Assembly (NCBI GenBank): GCA_041748615.1
Contig: JBGTCY010000153.1
Location: forward strand, 1-46,724
DNA length: 46,724 nt
From: JBGTCY01 sp041748615
Lineage (GTDB): Bacteria; Bacteroidota; Bacteroidia; Chitinophagales; CAIOSU01
Direction of reading: 5' to 3'
The translations under genes and the position numbers were made by a program. Positions 17,586-26,172 of the stretch are shown piece by piece (position 1 is the first letter of the stretch; every line of letters begins with the position of its first letter). Under the pieces are notes generated by a model, which was not told the origin of the DNA, searched no databases, and saw only the letters and a list, made by a program, of their open reading frames with translations.

Positions 17586-17666
17586 CTTGAAATAGTCTAT
17601 GCTACCTATTTCAGGAAATATATCATTTCAGGATTCCTGAAATGACTTCGGAATTTCTATTTCAAG
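17586..17666. promoter_or_regulatory. Five-copy TATTTCAGG-type motif cluster
   Basis: In the 356-base gap between the divergent Mrr unit and gatA, a 10-base motif occurs five times in both orientations: CTTGAAATAG (17586-17595), CTATTTCAGG (17606-17615), CATTTCAGGA (17624-17633), TCCTGAAATG (17635-17644) and CTATTTCAAG (17657-17666). The middle two form a perfect 21-bp palindrome and the outer two are exact reverse complements. The cluster is 46-126 bases upstream of the 180-residue gene, a fitting place for an operator. Nothing else was recognised in the gap. Confidence 0.5.
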
Positions 17667-17896
17667 AAGCATCTAAACTAATTTTATTAATTTAAATATC
17701 CAAAACATCTAACGGGCTTTTCAACCTGTAAGATAAATATTCAACGGATTGAAGCCGGACCGTCCGTCAATCAGAGTGAACGATTTCCCCTTTCCGGTCT
17801 TGCGAGCGGAACATGCCAATGCATAGACCGGCTATGGAAAAAATTGTCCTGTCTGAAATTTTTTTAGTACAACTTTGAACAGTAATTTTTTGAAAA

Positions 17897-19318
17897 TTGT
17901 CAGAAACAGAAAATCTCCATCCAAAAACAACCTGCGTTGAACGGGTTGATTTTTTTTTAAAAAAAATAAAAGAACATACCGCTCTCAACGCCTTCATTGA
18001 AGTTTTTGAGGAAGAAGCAAAAACCCGCGCGGCTCTGATTGATGAAAAAATAAAAAATGGAACAGCGGGCAAGTTAAAAGGCATGGTCATCGGGCTGAAA
18101 GACAATATCTGCTACAAGGGACACCGTGTTTCCGCTTCATCAAAAATTTTAAAAAACTTCACTTCGCTTTTCAGCGCGACCGCAGTGGAGCGCATTCTTG
18201 CCGAAGACGGCATCCTCATCGGCAGGCTCAATTGTGATGAGTTCGGGATGGGTTCCACGAACGAAAATTCAGCGTATGGCGCGGTGTTGAATTTCGCGGA
18301 TGCTACGAAAGTTGCCGGTGGATCTTCTGGCGGTTGCGCTGTTGCGGTGCAAGCCGGTTTGTGTGATGCCGCGCTGGGTTCTGATACAGGAGGTTCGGTG
18401 CGCACGCCTGCCTCATTTTGCGGAGTAGTGGGACTGAAACCGACCTACGGCAGAGTCTCGCGCCACGGTTTAATCGCTTATGCTTCTTCCTTCGACCAAA
18501 TCGGTATTCTTTCCAACAATGTGAATGATGCCGCGCTGCTGCTGGAAGTGATTTCGGGAGCGGATAACGATGATGCGACTGCTTCTGAAATTCCTGTTCC
18601 ATCTTATACTAAAGGATTAAAAAATCCGGAATTTAAAAAACCCTCCATCGCTTATTTTCCCGAAACGCTTGCATTACCCGGATTAGACGTTGAAATCAAA
18701 AATTTCATTACAGCATTGCTTGAAAAACTGAAAAACGATGGCTTCACTTTAAATGCGCTTGAGTTTCCATTCCTGCAATATCTTGTTCCGGCTTATTACA
18801 TTCTGACCACCGCGGAGGCATCCGCCAATCTTTCTCGCTATGATGGCGTTCGGTTCGGTCACCGCGGCAACGAAGCGCATGACATGGATTCACTTTACAA
18901 AAATTCCCGCACGGAGGGATTTGGGATGGAAGTAAAACGCAGAATCATGCTCGGCACTTTTGTGTTGAGTGCGGGTTATCAGGATGCTTATTTTACGCAG
19001 GCGCAAAAAGTCAGACGGATGATTCAGGAGGAAACAAAATCTGTTTTTTCTGAAAATGATTTCATCCTGCTGCCCACCACTCCGGTGACCGCGTTTCAAT
19101 TGGGTGAAAAGCTGAAAAACCCCGTGGAGATGTATCTTGCTGATATTTTTACCGTTCATGCAAATCTTGCCGGCATTCCCGCCATTTCATTGCCGGCAAA
19201 AGTTCATTCAAACGGAATGCCGTTCGGGATTCAGTTCATGAGCGCAATGAATCAGGAAAAATCGTTGCTTGATTTTTCGGAATATCTGATGAAATCTTAT
19301 TTTCTTTCAAATCTCTAA
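17897..19318 (+). CDS. gatA: Amidase, Glu-tRNA(Gln) amidotransferase subunit A type
   Basis: In the GatCAB complex this subunit releases ammonia from glutamine for conversion of Glu-tRNA(Gln) to Gln-tRNA(Gln). The amidase-signature triad is present: Lys68 (IGLKDNICYKG), the cis-Ser in GGSSGGC (143-144) and the nucleophile Ser167 in GSDTGGSVRT. The C-terminus (NLAGIPAISLPA, GMPFGIQFM) is GatA-like. Length of 473 is normal. The frame has a TGA two codons upstream, and the first usable start is TTG at 17897; no ATG occurs before residue 63. GatB and GatC are not in the window, so a stand-alone amidase remains possible but less likely. Confidence 0.88.
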   Translation: MSETENLHPKTTCVERVDFFLKKIKEHTALNAFIEVFEEEAKTRAALIDEKIKNGTAGKLKGMVIGLKDNICYKGHRVSASSKILKNFTSLFSATAVERILAEDGILIGRLNCDEFGMGSTNENSAYGAVLNFADATKVAGGSSGGCAVAVQAGLCDAALGSDTGGSVRTPASFCGVVGLKPTYGRVSRHGLIAYASSFDQIGILSNNVNDAALLLEVISGADNDDATASEIPVPSYTKGLKNPEFKKPSIAYFPETLALPGLDVEIKNFITALLEKLKNDGFTLNALEFPFLQYLVPAYYILTTAEASANLSRYDGVRFGHRGNEAHDMDSLYKNSRTEGFGMEVKRRIMLGTFVLSAGYQDAYFTQAQKVRRMIQEETKSVFSENDFILLPTTPVTAFQLGEKLKNPVEMYLADIFTVHANLAGIPAISLPAKVHSNGMPFGIQFMSAMNQEKSLLDFSEYLMKSYFLSNL

Positions 19319-19332
19319 TTTTTTTTAACAAT

Positions 19333-19353
19333 TTTTTATTCTAAGAATAAAAA
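19333..19353 (+). terminator. AT-rich palindrome after gatA
   Basis: A perfect 21-bp palindrome (TTTTTATTCT, one base, AGAATAAAAA) starts 14 bases after the gatA stop and is preceded by a T-run. Being all A/T-rich with almost no loop, it is at best a weak terminator. The remaining gap to 19534 is A/T-rich with no gene seen. Confidence 0.3.
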
Positions 19354-19533
19354 TCGTAATGAGTTGATTTTCAGGAAATTGAAAACCGAGTCAACTTAAA
19401 AAAACTCTATTTGAAAAAAAAATAATTAAAAAATCGTTGGCGGTTTAAAAATTAATATTAAGTTCGCATAATAATACTGATTTTCATTAAGTCAATAAAC
19501 GTATTCATTTTTTAACCTAAAATATTTTTAAAC

Positions 19534-19836
19534 ATGAGTTATTTAAACAAAAGTCAGAATGACGTATTGCAGAAAGCAAAACTGAAAGTAAGAGCATTAA
19601 ATCATCCTTTGCGTCAAAAGATGCTTGCGCTGATTAAAGACACCAAAAACCGCATGAACGTAACGGACATTTACGTGAAACTCAGAATCGAGCAGTCAGT
19701 TGCCTCCCAGCACCTCGCGATTTTGAGAAACCAGGGTTTGGTGAAAACCGAAAGAGAAGGAAAAACAATTTGGTACAGCGTGGATGATTCCGCAATCAAA
19801 CACCTTCTCAAAACTTGCGAAGAAGCGATTAGTTAA
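19534..19836 (+). CDS. ArsR-type winged-helix transcriptional regulator
   Basis: 100-residue DNA-binding protein: VRALNHPLRQKMLALIKD, MNVTDIYVKLRIEQSVASQHLAILRNQGLV (helix-turn-helix, split here by reading), then the wing TEREGKTIWYSVDD. It lacks the ELCVCD-like metal-binding Cys pair of ArsR/SmtB sensors, so it probably does not sense metals. No regulated neighbour is obvious; it is a single-gene unit with its own terminator. Small proteins of this type are widespread in Bacteroidota. Confidence 0.88.
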   Translation: MSYLNKSQNDVLQKAKLKVRALNHPLRQKMLALIKDTKNRMNVTDIYVKLRIEQSVASQHLAILRNQGLVKTEREGKTIWYSVDDSAIKHLLKTCEEAIS

Positions 19837-19856
19837 TCTTTAATAACATTGAATTT

Positions 19857-19889
19857 AAAAAAGCCGGAAACATGTTTCCGGCTTTTTTT
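19857..19889 (+). terminator. Rho-independent terminator after ArsR-type gene
   Basis: Strong hairpin: AAAAGCCGGAAAC, a 2-4 base turn, then GTTTCCGGCTTTT followed by more Ts. It starts 21 bases after the stop. The A/T tracts on both sides would let it work in both directions. Confidence 0.92.
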
Positions 19890-19968
19890 ATGGGTGAATT
19901 TCTATGAAGAGCTTAGAATTTTCTTTTTGCTTAAATGAATTTGTTGGTGTTTCCGGAAAACTCGCCCA

Positions 19969-20079
19969 CGCCTCGCCTCTGGCGAGTGTGAGCTATCATG
20001 GAGCCTCCGGCTCAAAGTAGAAATATTTATCGGCAGGATGCCGCAATATAGCTTCCACTCGCCAGAGGCGAGCGGAGGC
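19969..20079. repeat. REP-like inverted repeat upstream of secA
   Basis: CTCGCCTCTGGCGAG (19972-19986) is repeated as its exact reverse complement at 20058-20072. Each arm is also nearly self-palindromic. The similarity extends to AGCT on the inner side and GCCTC on the outer side, giving arms of about 26-30 bases around a 55-base spacer. It is far richer in G+C than the flanks, and no ORF of note lies inside. Likely a repetitive extragenic element. Confidence 0.55.
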
Positions 20080-20173
20080 AAACGCACAAGCTCATCAACT
20101 CTTAACCTCATCATTTTTATCTCACTTGTCCCATAGTGCTCCGCCCCTTGTCACTCATTTCCAAAATCCCGCT

Positions 20174-20181
20174 TAAATTTG
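20174..20181 (+). promoter_or_regulatory. TAnnTTTG box upstream of secA
   Basis: TAAATTTG, 34 bases before the secA ATG, matches the Bacteroidetes -7 element. A TTG at 20148-20150 is 23 bases upstream. Confidence 0.45.
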
Positions 20182-20215
20182 ACTTTCTTTTTAATTATCC
20201 GACTATCCCACGTTC

Positions 20216-23200
20216 ATGCTCGATTTCATCAACAAGACGATTTCTAAAATTTTCGGCAGCAAATCTGACAAAGACATCAAGGAAGCGATGCCTTTGGTCG
20301 AAAAAACAAAAGAAGAGTTTGCCAAACTCGCCTCCGTCAGTAATGACGTTTTGCGTAACAAAACCGTTGACTTCAAAAAACGCATCAAGGAATATTTAGC
20401 CGACATTGACCGGCAAGTCGAAGAACTGCGCCAGCAAACCGAGGGCAACACCGAACTCGACCCTGACGAAAAAGAAAAAAATTACAAAACCATTGACCAA
20501 CTCAAAAAAGACCGCGACAAAAAGTTGGAAGAAGTGCTGCTGCAAATTCTGCCGGAAGCCTTCGCGGTGGTGAAAGAAACCGCCCGCAGATTTAAGGACA
20601 ACGCCAAAGTCACCGCCACCGCCACCGAACTCGACCGCGACTTGTCCGTGAAATATCCCAACATCGAAATACAGGGTAATTCTGTCGTGTATCACAACCA
20701 ATGGCAGGCGGCAGGCACCATGATTACGTGGGACATGGTGCACTACGATGTGCAGTTGATTGGCGGCATCGTGCTCCACGAAGGGAAGATTGCCGAAATG
20801 GCAACGGGCGAAGGTAAAACACTCGTGGCGACATTGCCCGCCTACCTCAACGCGCTCGGAGGCATGGGCGTACACATTGTGACGGTGAACGACTACCTCG
20901 CCCGAAGGGACTCCGAATGGATGGGACCGATTTACCAGTTCCTCGGCATCACGGTGGATTGCATTGATAAATACCAGCCGCACTCCAACGAGCGCAGAAG
21001 CGCCTACAATGCCGACATTACTTTCGGCACGAACAACGAATTCGGCTTCGATTACCTGCGCGACAACATGTCCCACGCGCCCAATGAATTGGTGCAACGT
21101 AAGCCTCATTATGCCATGGTGGACGAGGTGGACTCTGTGCTTATAGATGACGCCCGCACCCCGCTGATTATCTCCGGTCCCGTGCCCAAGGGCGACCAGC
21201 AGGAATTTCACATACTCAAACCCCGCATTCAAAAATTGGTGGATGCGCAAAAAAAAGCGGTCAATATTTTCCTCTCCGATGCGAAAAAACTGATTGCCGA
21301 AGGCAAGGATGATGAAAATACGGGCGGACTTGCTTTGCTGCGGGCGCATCGCGGTTTTCCCAAAAGCAAAGCGCTCATCAAATATCTCAGTGAACCGGGT
21401 ATCAAGAGCGTGCTTCAGCGTTCGGAAAACTACTACATGCAGGAGCAGTCGAAGAACATGCCCAAGGTAGATGAGCAACTGTATTTTGTGATTGAGGAAA
21501 AAAACAACAGCGTTGAACTGTCTGAAAAAGGCATTGAACTCATTACCGAATCGGGCGAAGACCCGCGCTTCTTCATCATGCCCGATGTGGGTTCTGAAAT
21601 CGCGGAGATTGAAAAAGCTGATTTGCCCGCAGAGGAAAAGTTGCTGAAGAAAGATACGCTGATGCAGGACTTCGCGATTAAGTCGGAACGCATTCACAGT
21701 ATGAACCAATTGCTGAAAGCCTACGCTTTGTTTGAAAATGATGTCGAATATGTGGTGATGGACGGCAAGGTAAAAATTGTGGATGAAAACACCGGGCGTA
21801 TCCTCGAAGGCAGAAGATATTCGGACGGCTTGCACCAGGCAATCGAAGCGAAGGAAAACGTGAAGGTGGAAGCCGCCACGCAGACATTCGCCACTGTCAC
21901 GTTGCAGAATTATTTCCGCATGTACCACAAGCTCGCGGGCATGACCGGCACTGCCGAAACGGAAGCGGGCGAATTCTGGCAGATTTACAAATTGGATGTG
22001 GTCGTCATTCCCACCAACAAGCCGATTGTACGCAATGACATAGAAGACATGGTCTATCGCACCATTCGTGAAAAATATAATGCGATTACCCAGGCAATCA
22101 TCGAAGAGCGCGACAAGGGCAGACCGATTTTGGTCGGTACCACCTCGGTGGAAGTGTCCGAATTACTCAGCCGGATGCTCACGATGAAAGGTGTAAAACA
22201 CAACGTGCTCAACGCCAAGCAGCATCAGCGCGAGGCGGACATTGTAGCGGAAGCCGGGAAGTCGGGTACCGTCACGATTGCCACCAACATGGCTGGTCGC
22301 GGCACTGACATCAAGCTCGGACACGGGGTGAAGGAAGCAGGCGGTCTCGCCATTATCGGCACGGAGCGTCACGAGTCCAGGCGTGTTGACCGGCAATTGC
22401 GCGGACGCTCAGGCAGGCAGGGCGACCCCGGCTCCTCGCAGTTTTTCGTGTCGCTCGAAGACCACCTCATGCGCCTCTTCATCCCCGAGCGCGTGGCGAA
22501 ACTCATGGACCGCATGGGCTACAAAGATGGCGAGGTCATCCAGCACAAAATGGTCACCAACTCGATTGAGCGCGCGCAGAAAAAAGTCGAAGAAAACAAC
22601 TTCGGCATCCGCAAGCGCCTCCTCGAATATGACGATGTGATGAACGCGCAGCGCGAAGTCATTTACACCAAGCGCAGACACGCCCTGTTTGGCGAGCGCC
22701 TCTCGGTGGACATCAACAACTCGTTCTATAACCTCTGCGAAGAAGCCGTCACGCAGTTCCAGGAAGCCCGTGACTACGAAGGCTTCAAGCTCGAAGTCAT
22801 CCGCTACTTCTCGCTCGACACCTCGATTGAGGAAAGCGAATTTATCGGGGGCAAGACGGACGCGCTCGCCCAACGCCTCTACGATGAAGTGCGAACGACC
22901 TACAAAAGAAAATCGGAACATATCATTACTAATGCATTGCCCGTCCTTAAAGACGTCCACAAAAACCGAGGAGAAACGGTTGAGAACATCGTCATCCCGT
23001 TCACGGACGGAAGGCGCGCGATGCACGTGCTGGTGAACCTCAACAAAGCCCTCGAAACCAACGGCAGGGAAATCATCACCGGCTTCGAAAAATCCGTTTC
23101 GCTCGCCATCATTGACGAAGCGTGGAAAGAGCACCTTCGCCAGATGGACGAACTGAAGCACTCCGTGCAGTCGGCAGTCTATGAGCAGAAAGACCCGCTG

Positions 23201-23542
23201 CTGATTTACAAACTCGAAGCGTTCGGCTTGTTCAAAAAACTCGCCATCGAAATAGATAAAGATATTACATCATTCGTTTTTAAGGGGAACATCCCCATCC
23301 GCAGCGCGGACGAGGTGCGCGAAGCCCGCGCCCCGCAGCGTTCCGACACCTCGCGCCTCCGCGAAGGCAGGGATAGCATCCCCGAACTCGGCATCGGTGG
23401 AGACGGCAACGGCAACCCGCAGCAACCCCGTCAGGAGCGTAAGCCCGAACCCGTGCGTGTAGAAAAGAAAACCGGCAGAAACGAACCCTGCCCCTGCGGC
23501 AGCGGGAAGAAGTTTAAGCATTGCCACGGGCAGGGGGAGTAA
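20216..23542 (+). CDS. secA: Protein translocase subunit SecA
   Basis: Motor ATPase that drives preproteins through SecYEG. The 1108 residues include Walker A (MATGEGKTLVATLP), YGTNNEFGFDYLRDNM-like text (here TFGTNNEFGFDYLRDNM), the DEAD-type VDEVDSVLIDDARTPLIISGP, the preprotein cross-linking region, TVTIATNMAGRGTDIKLG, GTERHESRRVDRQLRGRSGRQGDPG (split by reading), the helical scaffold, and the C-terminal zinc motif NEPCPCGSGKKFKHCHG. Extra length over E. coli SecA is normal in Bacteroidota. Its second half uses many G/C-ending codons, unlike most neighbours. It is a single-gene unit. Confidence 0.98.
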   Translation: MLDFINKTISKIFGSKSDKDIKEAMPLVEKTKEEFAKLASVSNDVLRNKTVDFKKRIKEYLADIDRQVEELRQQTEGNTELDPDEKEKNYKTIDQLKKDRDKKLEEVLLQILPEAFAVVKETARRFKDNAKVTATATELDRDLSVKYPNIEIQGNSVVYHNQWQAAGTMITWDMVHYDVQLIGGIVLHEGKIAEMATGEGKTLVATLPAYLNALGGMGVHIVTVNDYLARRDSEWMGPIYQFLGITVDCIDKYQPHSNERRSAYNADITFGTNNEFGFDYLRDNMSHAPNELVQRKPHYAMVDEVDSVLIDDARTPLIISGPVPKGDQQEFHILKPRIQKLVDAQKKAVNIFLSDAKKLIAEGKDDENTGGLALLRAHRGFPKSKALIKYLSEPGIKSVLQRSENYYMQEQSKNMPKVDEQLYFVIEEKNNSVELSEKGIELITESGEDPRFFIMPDVGSEIAEIEKADLPAEEKLLKKDTLMQDFAIKSERIHSMNQLLKAYALFENDVEYVVMDGKVKIVDENTGRILEGRRYSDGLHQAIEAKENVKVEAATQTFATVTLQNYFRMYHKLAGMTGTAETEAGEFWQIYKLDVVVIPTNKPIVRNDIEDMVYRTIREKYNAITQAIIEERDKGRPILVGTTSVEVSELLSRMLTMKGVKHNVLNAKQHQREADIVAEAGKSGTVTIATNMAGRGTDIKLGHGVKEAGGLAIIGTERHESRRVDRQLRGRSGRQGDPGSSQFFVSLEDHLMRLFIPERVAKLMDRMGYKDGEVIQHKMVTNSIERAQKKVEENNFGIRKRLLEYDDVMNAQREVIYTKRRHALFGERLSVDINNSFYNLCEEAVTQFQEARDYEGFKLEVIRYFSLDTSIEESEFIGGKTDALAQRLYDEVRTTYKRKSEHIITNALPVLKDVHKNRGETVENIVIPFTDGRRAMHVLVNLNKALETNGREIITGFEKSVSLAIIDEAWKEHLRQMDELKHSVQSAVYEQKDPLLIYKLEAFGLFKKLAIEIDKDITSFVFKGNIPIRSADEVREARAPQRSDTSRLREGRDSIPELGIGGDGNGNPQQPRQERKPEPVRVEKKTGRNEPCPCGSGKKFKHCHGQGE

Positions 23543-23714
23543 AGCCTCATCCACCGCCCCCTTCTCCAAAAGAGAAGAGGAGTCCGGGCTGATTACGTTT
23601 TCAGAAATAATTTTTGGCGCGTGGTATTTCGTTTCGATTGTACCTCGCTTTAGTAGCGTAGCTCGTCAGAAGGGGTGGGGGTTATTGGAGAAAAAAAATC
23701 TGTAATGACAGCGT
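23543..23714. repeat. Degenerate CCCCTTCTCC-type repeat after secA
   Basis: CCCCCTTCTCCAAAAGAGAAG (about 23558-23577, hairpin CTTCTC/GAGAAG) is followed near 23671 by an inverted relative, AGAAGGGGTGGGGGTTATTGG. No gene was seen between them. A similar core (CCTCTCCAAAGGAAAAAGGG) appears inside 27603-27628, so this looks like a dispersed element family. Confidence 0.35.
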
Positions 23715-24100
23715 TTAAACTCCAACATTCACTTTATATTTTTTAAAGTTTTTATCCTTTGACAAAATGGTCATATTCTCAACTATAGCCTGAGCGATTA
23801 TCATCCTGTCAAAAGGGTCGCGGTGGTGCATCGGTAGAGCGGTCAACAGGGCTGTATGTTCAAATGATATGGGTAGTATTTCAAAACCGTTCTCAAGAAT
23901 TTTAGTTTTAACACCTTGATAAAAGGAACCTTTAATTGCAGTTTTCCGAGATGAACTTTGATGGCGATTTCCCAAATACTGCCGATGCTGATGTATGATT
24001 TGTTTTTCGGATTTTCGATGAGTTTCCGCATAGAGGCAGAAAGTTGCTTATCCCCTTCGATGAACCAAATAAAGATGTGCGTATCTAACAGGAGGTTCAT
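23715..24100 (-). pseudogene. VapC-type PIN toxin, frameshifted
   Basis: The N-terminal half (24100 downward) reads MNLLLDTHIFIWFIEGD with catalytic Asp6, then SIGSIWEIAIKVHLGKLQLK. The frame is lost there. The C-terminal half continues one frame over as GSFYQGVKTKILENGFEILP and then HHRDPFDRMIIAQA and ILSKDKNF, the usual VapC C-terminus. Adding one A to the AAA of TTAAAGG (plus-strand TTT at 23931-23933) restores a single reading frame of about 128 codons. It could be an inactivated toxin, a base-calling error in a short homopolymer, or less likely programmed slippage. Confidence 0.85.
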
Positions 24101-24321
24101 CAGTACATATAATCTTTAAAATCTTCAAGCGGCTCATCAAAACCGGGTATCATTTTAAACATGCCTTTCCCGCTGCCGAATTTTGGTTTTTTGCTGTTAT
24201 TTTTTGATTGGGCTTGTTTTTTCTTTTTCTCCGTTAAAAGAAAATCAACAAAATGCTCCACTTCCGATTTGAGATTATCGGGCATCAAATCAAGTTTCTG
24301 ATGCAGACCTTTATCCATCAT
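24100..24321 (-). CDS. DUF2281-type antitoxin partner of VapC
   Basis: 73 residues: LHQKLDLMPDNLKSEVEHFVDFLL, a Lys/Gln-rich linker, then the KPKFGSGKGMFKMIPGFDEPLEDFKDYM-type tail (here broken up) that binds the toxin active site in this family. Its stop and the toxin ATG overlap by one base (TGATG). The antitoxin is intact although the toxin is frameshifted, which is the non-lethal combination. Confidence 0.82.
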   Translation of the reverse strand: MMDKGLHQKLDLMPDNLKSEVEHFVDFLLTEKKKKQAQSKNNSKKPKFGSGKGMFKMIPGFDEPLEDFKDYMY

Positions 24322-24555
24322 TTCGTAAAGTTAGTTTGCTAGAAAATCATTGATGATTTCGTTTTGCTGCACATTTCTAATGTGCAACAATACAAAGTTT
24401 TTGCCCTTGCCGATCAATTCGCCCGATATTGCGCTTGCAAGACCGGCAAGCGAACTACATGCGCATCCCACCGGTTACCGGTCTAACAGTTACACGCTGG
24501 CAACGCTTAGGCCGGCAACGGCTATAAACAACTATAACTTGAAATCAGAAAATAT
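24322..24555. repeat. Gap with CCGGCAACGGCT-type repeats
   Basis: No gene seen. TTAGGCCGGCAACGGCTATA (24507-24526) matches the reverse complement of TTACAGCCGTTGCCGGTCTAA (15001-15021) in 18 of about 20 positions. A third relative, TTAGACCGGTAACCGGT, lies on the minus strand near 24469-24485, in inverted orientation to the first. Confidence 0.4.
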
Positions 24556-25095
24556 TCACCCCAACTGACTTTCAATTTTCTTCACCGCGTGATGATAGGA
24601 TGCTTTTAGCGCGCCTACGGAAGTACCGAGAATTTCACTCATCTCTTCATAAGTAAGCTCATCGTAGTATCGCAAAAGGAAAACTGTTTTTTGTTTGTCC
24701 GGTAATGTTGCAATGGCGGCTTGTAATTTTTTTTCCGCTTCATCTCCGTCAAAATAAGGTTCAGCCAATAATTGCGCGGAAAAATCATTGATATCATTTT
24801 CAAGCGGTGAAGTTTGTTTTCTTTTTTTTTGATTCAGAAAAGTCAGTGATTCATTAACGGCAATGCGGTAGAGCCAGGTGTGCAGTTGTGATTGTTCCTG
24901 AAATTTTTCCAAGCCGTTCCAGATTTTGATAAAAACATTCTGAAGTACATCATCAGCGTCTTCATGTATAAGAACCATTCTGCGGATTTGCCAATAGAGC
25001 CGCTGTTGGTACTTTTCCATCAACATCCTGAATCCCTGCTCCTTCGTGGCTGGTTGGTGATAAACTGAGAGAATCTGTGTGTCGGAAGGTTCCAT
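24556..25095 (-). CDS. ECF-type RNA polymerase sigma factor
   Basis: 179 residues. Region 2 is clear (FRMLMEKYQQRLYWQIRRMV, HEDADDVLQNVFIKIWNGL, LHTWLYRIAVNESLTFLNQ), and region 4 follows (LPDKQKTVFLLRYYDELTYEEMSEILGTSVGALKASYHHAVKKI, split by reading). It should recruit RNA polymerase to a stress or envelope regulon. ECF sigma genes are usually followed by an anti-sigma gene, but here the next 234 bases hold only repeats and then a toxin-antitoxin pair, so its control is unclear. The ATG at 25095 precedes MEPSDTQILSVYHQ. Confidence 0.93.
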   Translation of the reverse strand: MEPSDTQILSVYHQPATKEQGFRMLMEKYQQRLYWQIRRMVLIHEDADDVLQNVFIKIWNGLEKFQEQSQLHTWLYRIAVNESLTFLNQKKRKQTSPLENDINDFSAQLLAEPYFDGDEAEKKLQAAIATLPDKQKTVFLLRYYDELTYEEMSEILGTSVGALKASYHHAVKKIESQLG

Positions 25096-25212
25096 TTAAT
25101 GATAGAAATAATTTTGCCGGTTTGCACAAGAATACTTCCATCATTCAACTATTATGCCTGAAAAGAAATCATATTCTGAAAAAATAAAAACTTTCAGCAG
25201 GCAGTAAAAAAA

Positions 25213-26169
25213 TCACTTTTTTCTGATGACCTTCATTGCAGCTTCCACAATATCCGGTGTGTCAATATGATATTTCGTCATCAGTTCTTCGGGTTTGCCG
25301 CTTTCTCCAAAGGAATCATTGACGGCAACCATTTCCATGAGCGTGGGTAGTTCGCGCGACAAGGTTTGCGCGATGCTGTCACCTAATCCGCCATTGCGCT
25401 GATGTTCTTCTGCGGAAACCACGCAACGGGTTTTTGCAGCGGATTTCAGCACGGCTTCATGGTCGAGCGGTTTAATGGTGTGGATGTTAATGATTTCGGC
25501 TGAATATCCTTTTTCCGAAAGTATTTTTCCCGCTTCGATTGCTTTCCAAACTAAATGTCCGGTAGCGAAAATGGATACATCAAAACCTTCATGGATGAGC
25601 CACGCTTTGCCGATTTCGAAGTGCTGTTCAGGCAAAGTGAAATTCGGTACTTTCGGTCGTCCGAAGCGCAGATATACCGGACCCTGATATTCAGCGATTG
25701 CGAGGGTTGCGGCTTTCGTCTGATTAAAATCACATGGGTTAATCACGGTCATGTCGGGAAGCATTTTCATCATGCCGATGTCTTCCAGAATCTGGTGCGT
25801 AGCGCCATCTTCACCCAATGTTAAACCGCTGTGCGAGGCGCAGATTTTCACGTTTTTTCCAGCATAAGCGATAGATTGACGAATCTGGTCATACACTCTG
25901 CCGGTGGCAAAATTGGCGAAGGTGCATGCGAAAGGAATTTTTCCGCCAATGGTCATCCCTGCCGCCACCCCCATCATATTCGCTTCAGCCACGCCCGCCT
26001 GAAAAAAGCGGTCGGGAAATTCTTTGATGAAGTCATCCAATTTGAGTGAGCCGCTCAGGTCGGCACAAAGCGCGACCACGTTGGAATTTTTTCTTCCCAA
26101 TTCAAGCATCCCGGCACCAAAACCGGAACGGGTATCTTTTTTTTCTGTTGCTGTCATTTGTTGTATCAT
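25213..26169 (-). CDS. Transketolase, C-terminal subunit
   Basis: Pyrimidine-binding plus C-terminal half of a split transketolase, a thiamine diphosphate enzyme of the pentose phosphate pathway. Text includes RSGFGAGMLELGRKNSNVVALCADLSGSLK, FFQAGVAEANMMGVAAGMTIGGKIPFACTFANFATGRVYDQIRQSIAY (the catalytic Glu is in GVAEANM), SHSGLTLGEDGATHQ and EEHQRNGGLGDS. The 318 residues fit the subunit. The partner N-terminal subunit is at 29104-29949, separated by two VWA genes; the gap to the upstream VWA stop is only 3 bases, so all four appear to be one operon. Confidence 0.95.
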   Translation of the reverse strand: MIQQMTATEKKDTRSGFGAGMLELGRKNSNVVALCADLSGSLKLDDFIKEFPDRFFQAGVAEANMMGVAAGMTIGGKIPFACTFANFATGRVYDQIRQSIAYAGKNVKICASHSGLTLGEDGATHQILEDIGMMKMLPDMTVINPCDFNQTKAATLAIAEYQGPVYLRFGRPKVPNFTLPEQHFEIGKAWLIHEGFDVSIFATGHLVWKAIEAGKILSEKGYSAEIINIHTIKPLDHEAVLKSAAKTRCVVSAEEHQRNGGLGDSIAQTLSRELPTLMEMVAVNDSFGESGKPEELMTKYHIDTPDIVEAAMKVIRKK

Positions 26170-26172
26170 CGG

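Noticed and set aside
20396..21928. 510-residue antisense ORF within secA
   Set aside because: Shadow of the secA reading frame, rich in His, Phe and Val as expected from antisense translation.
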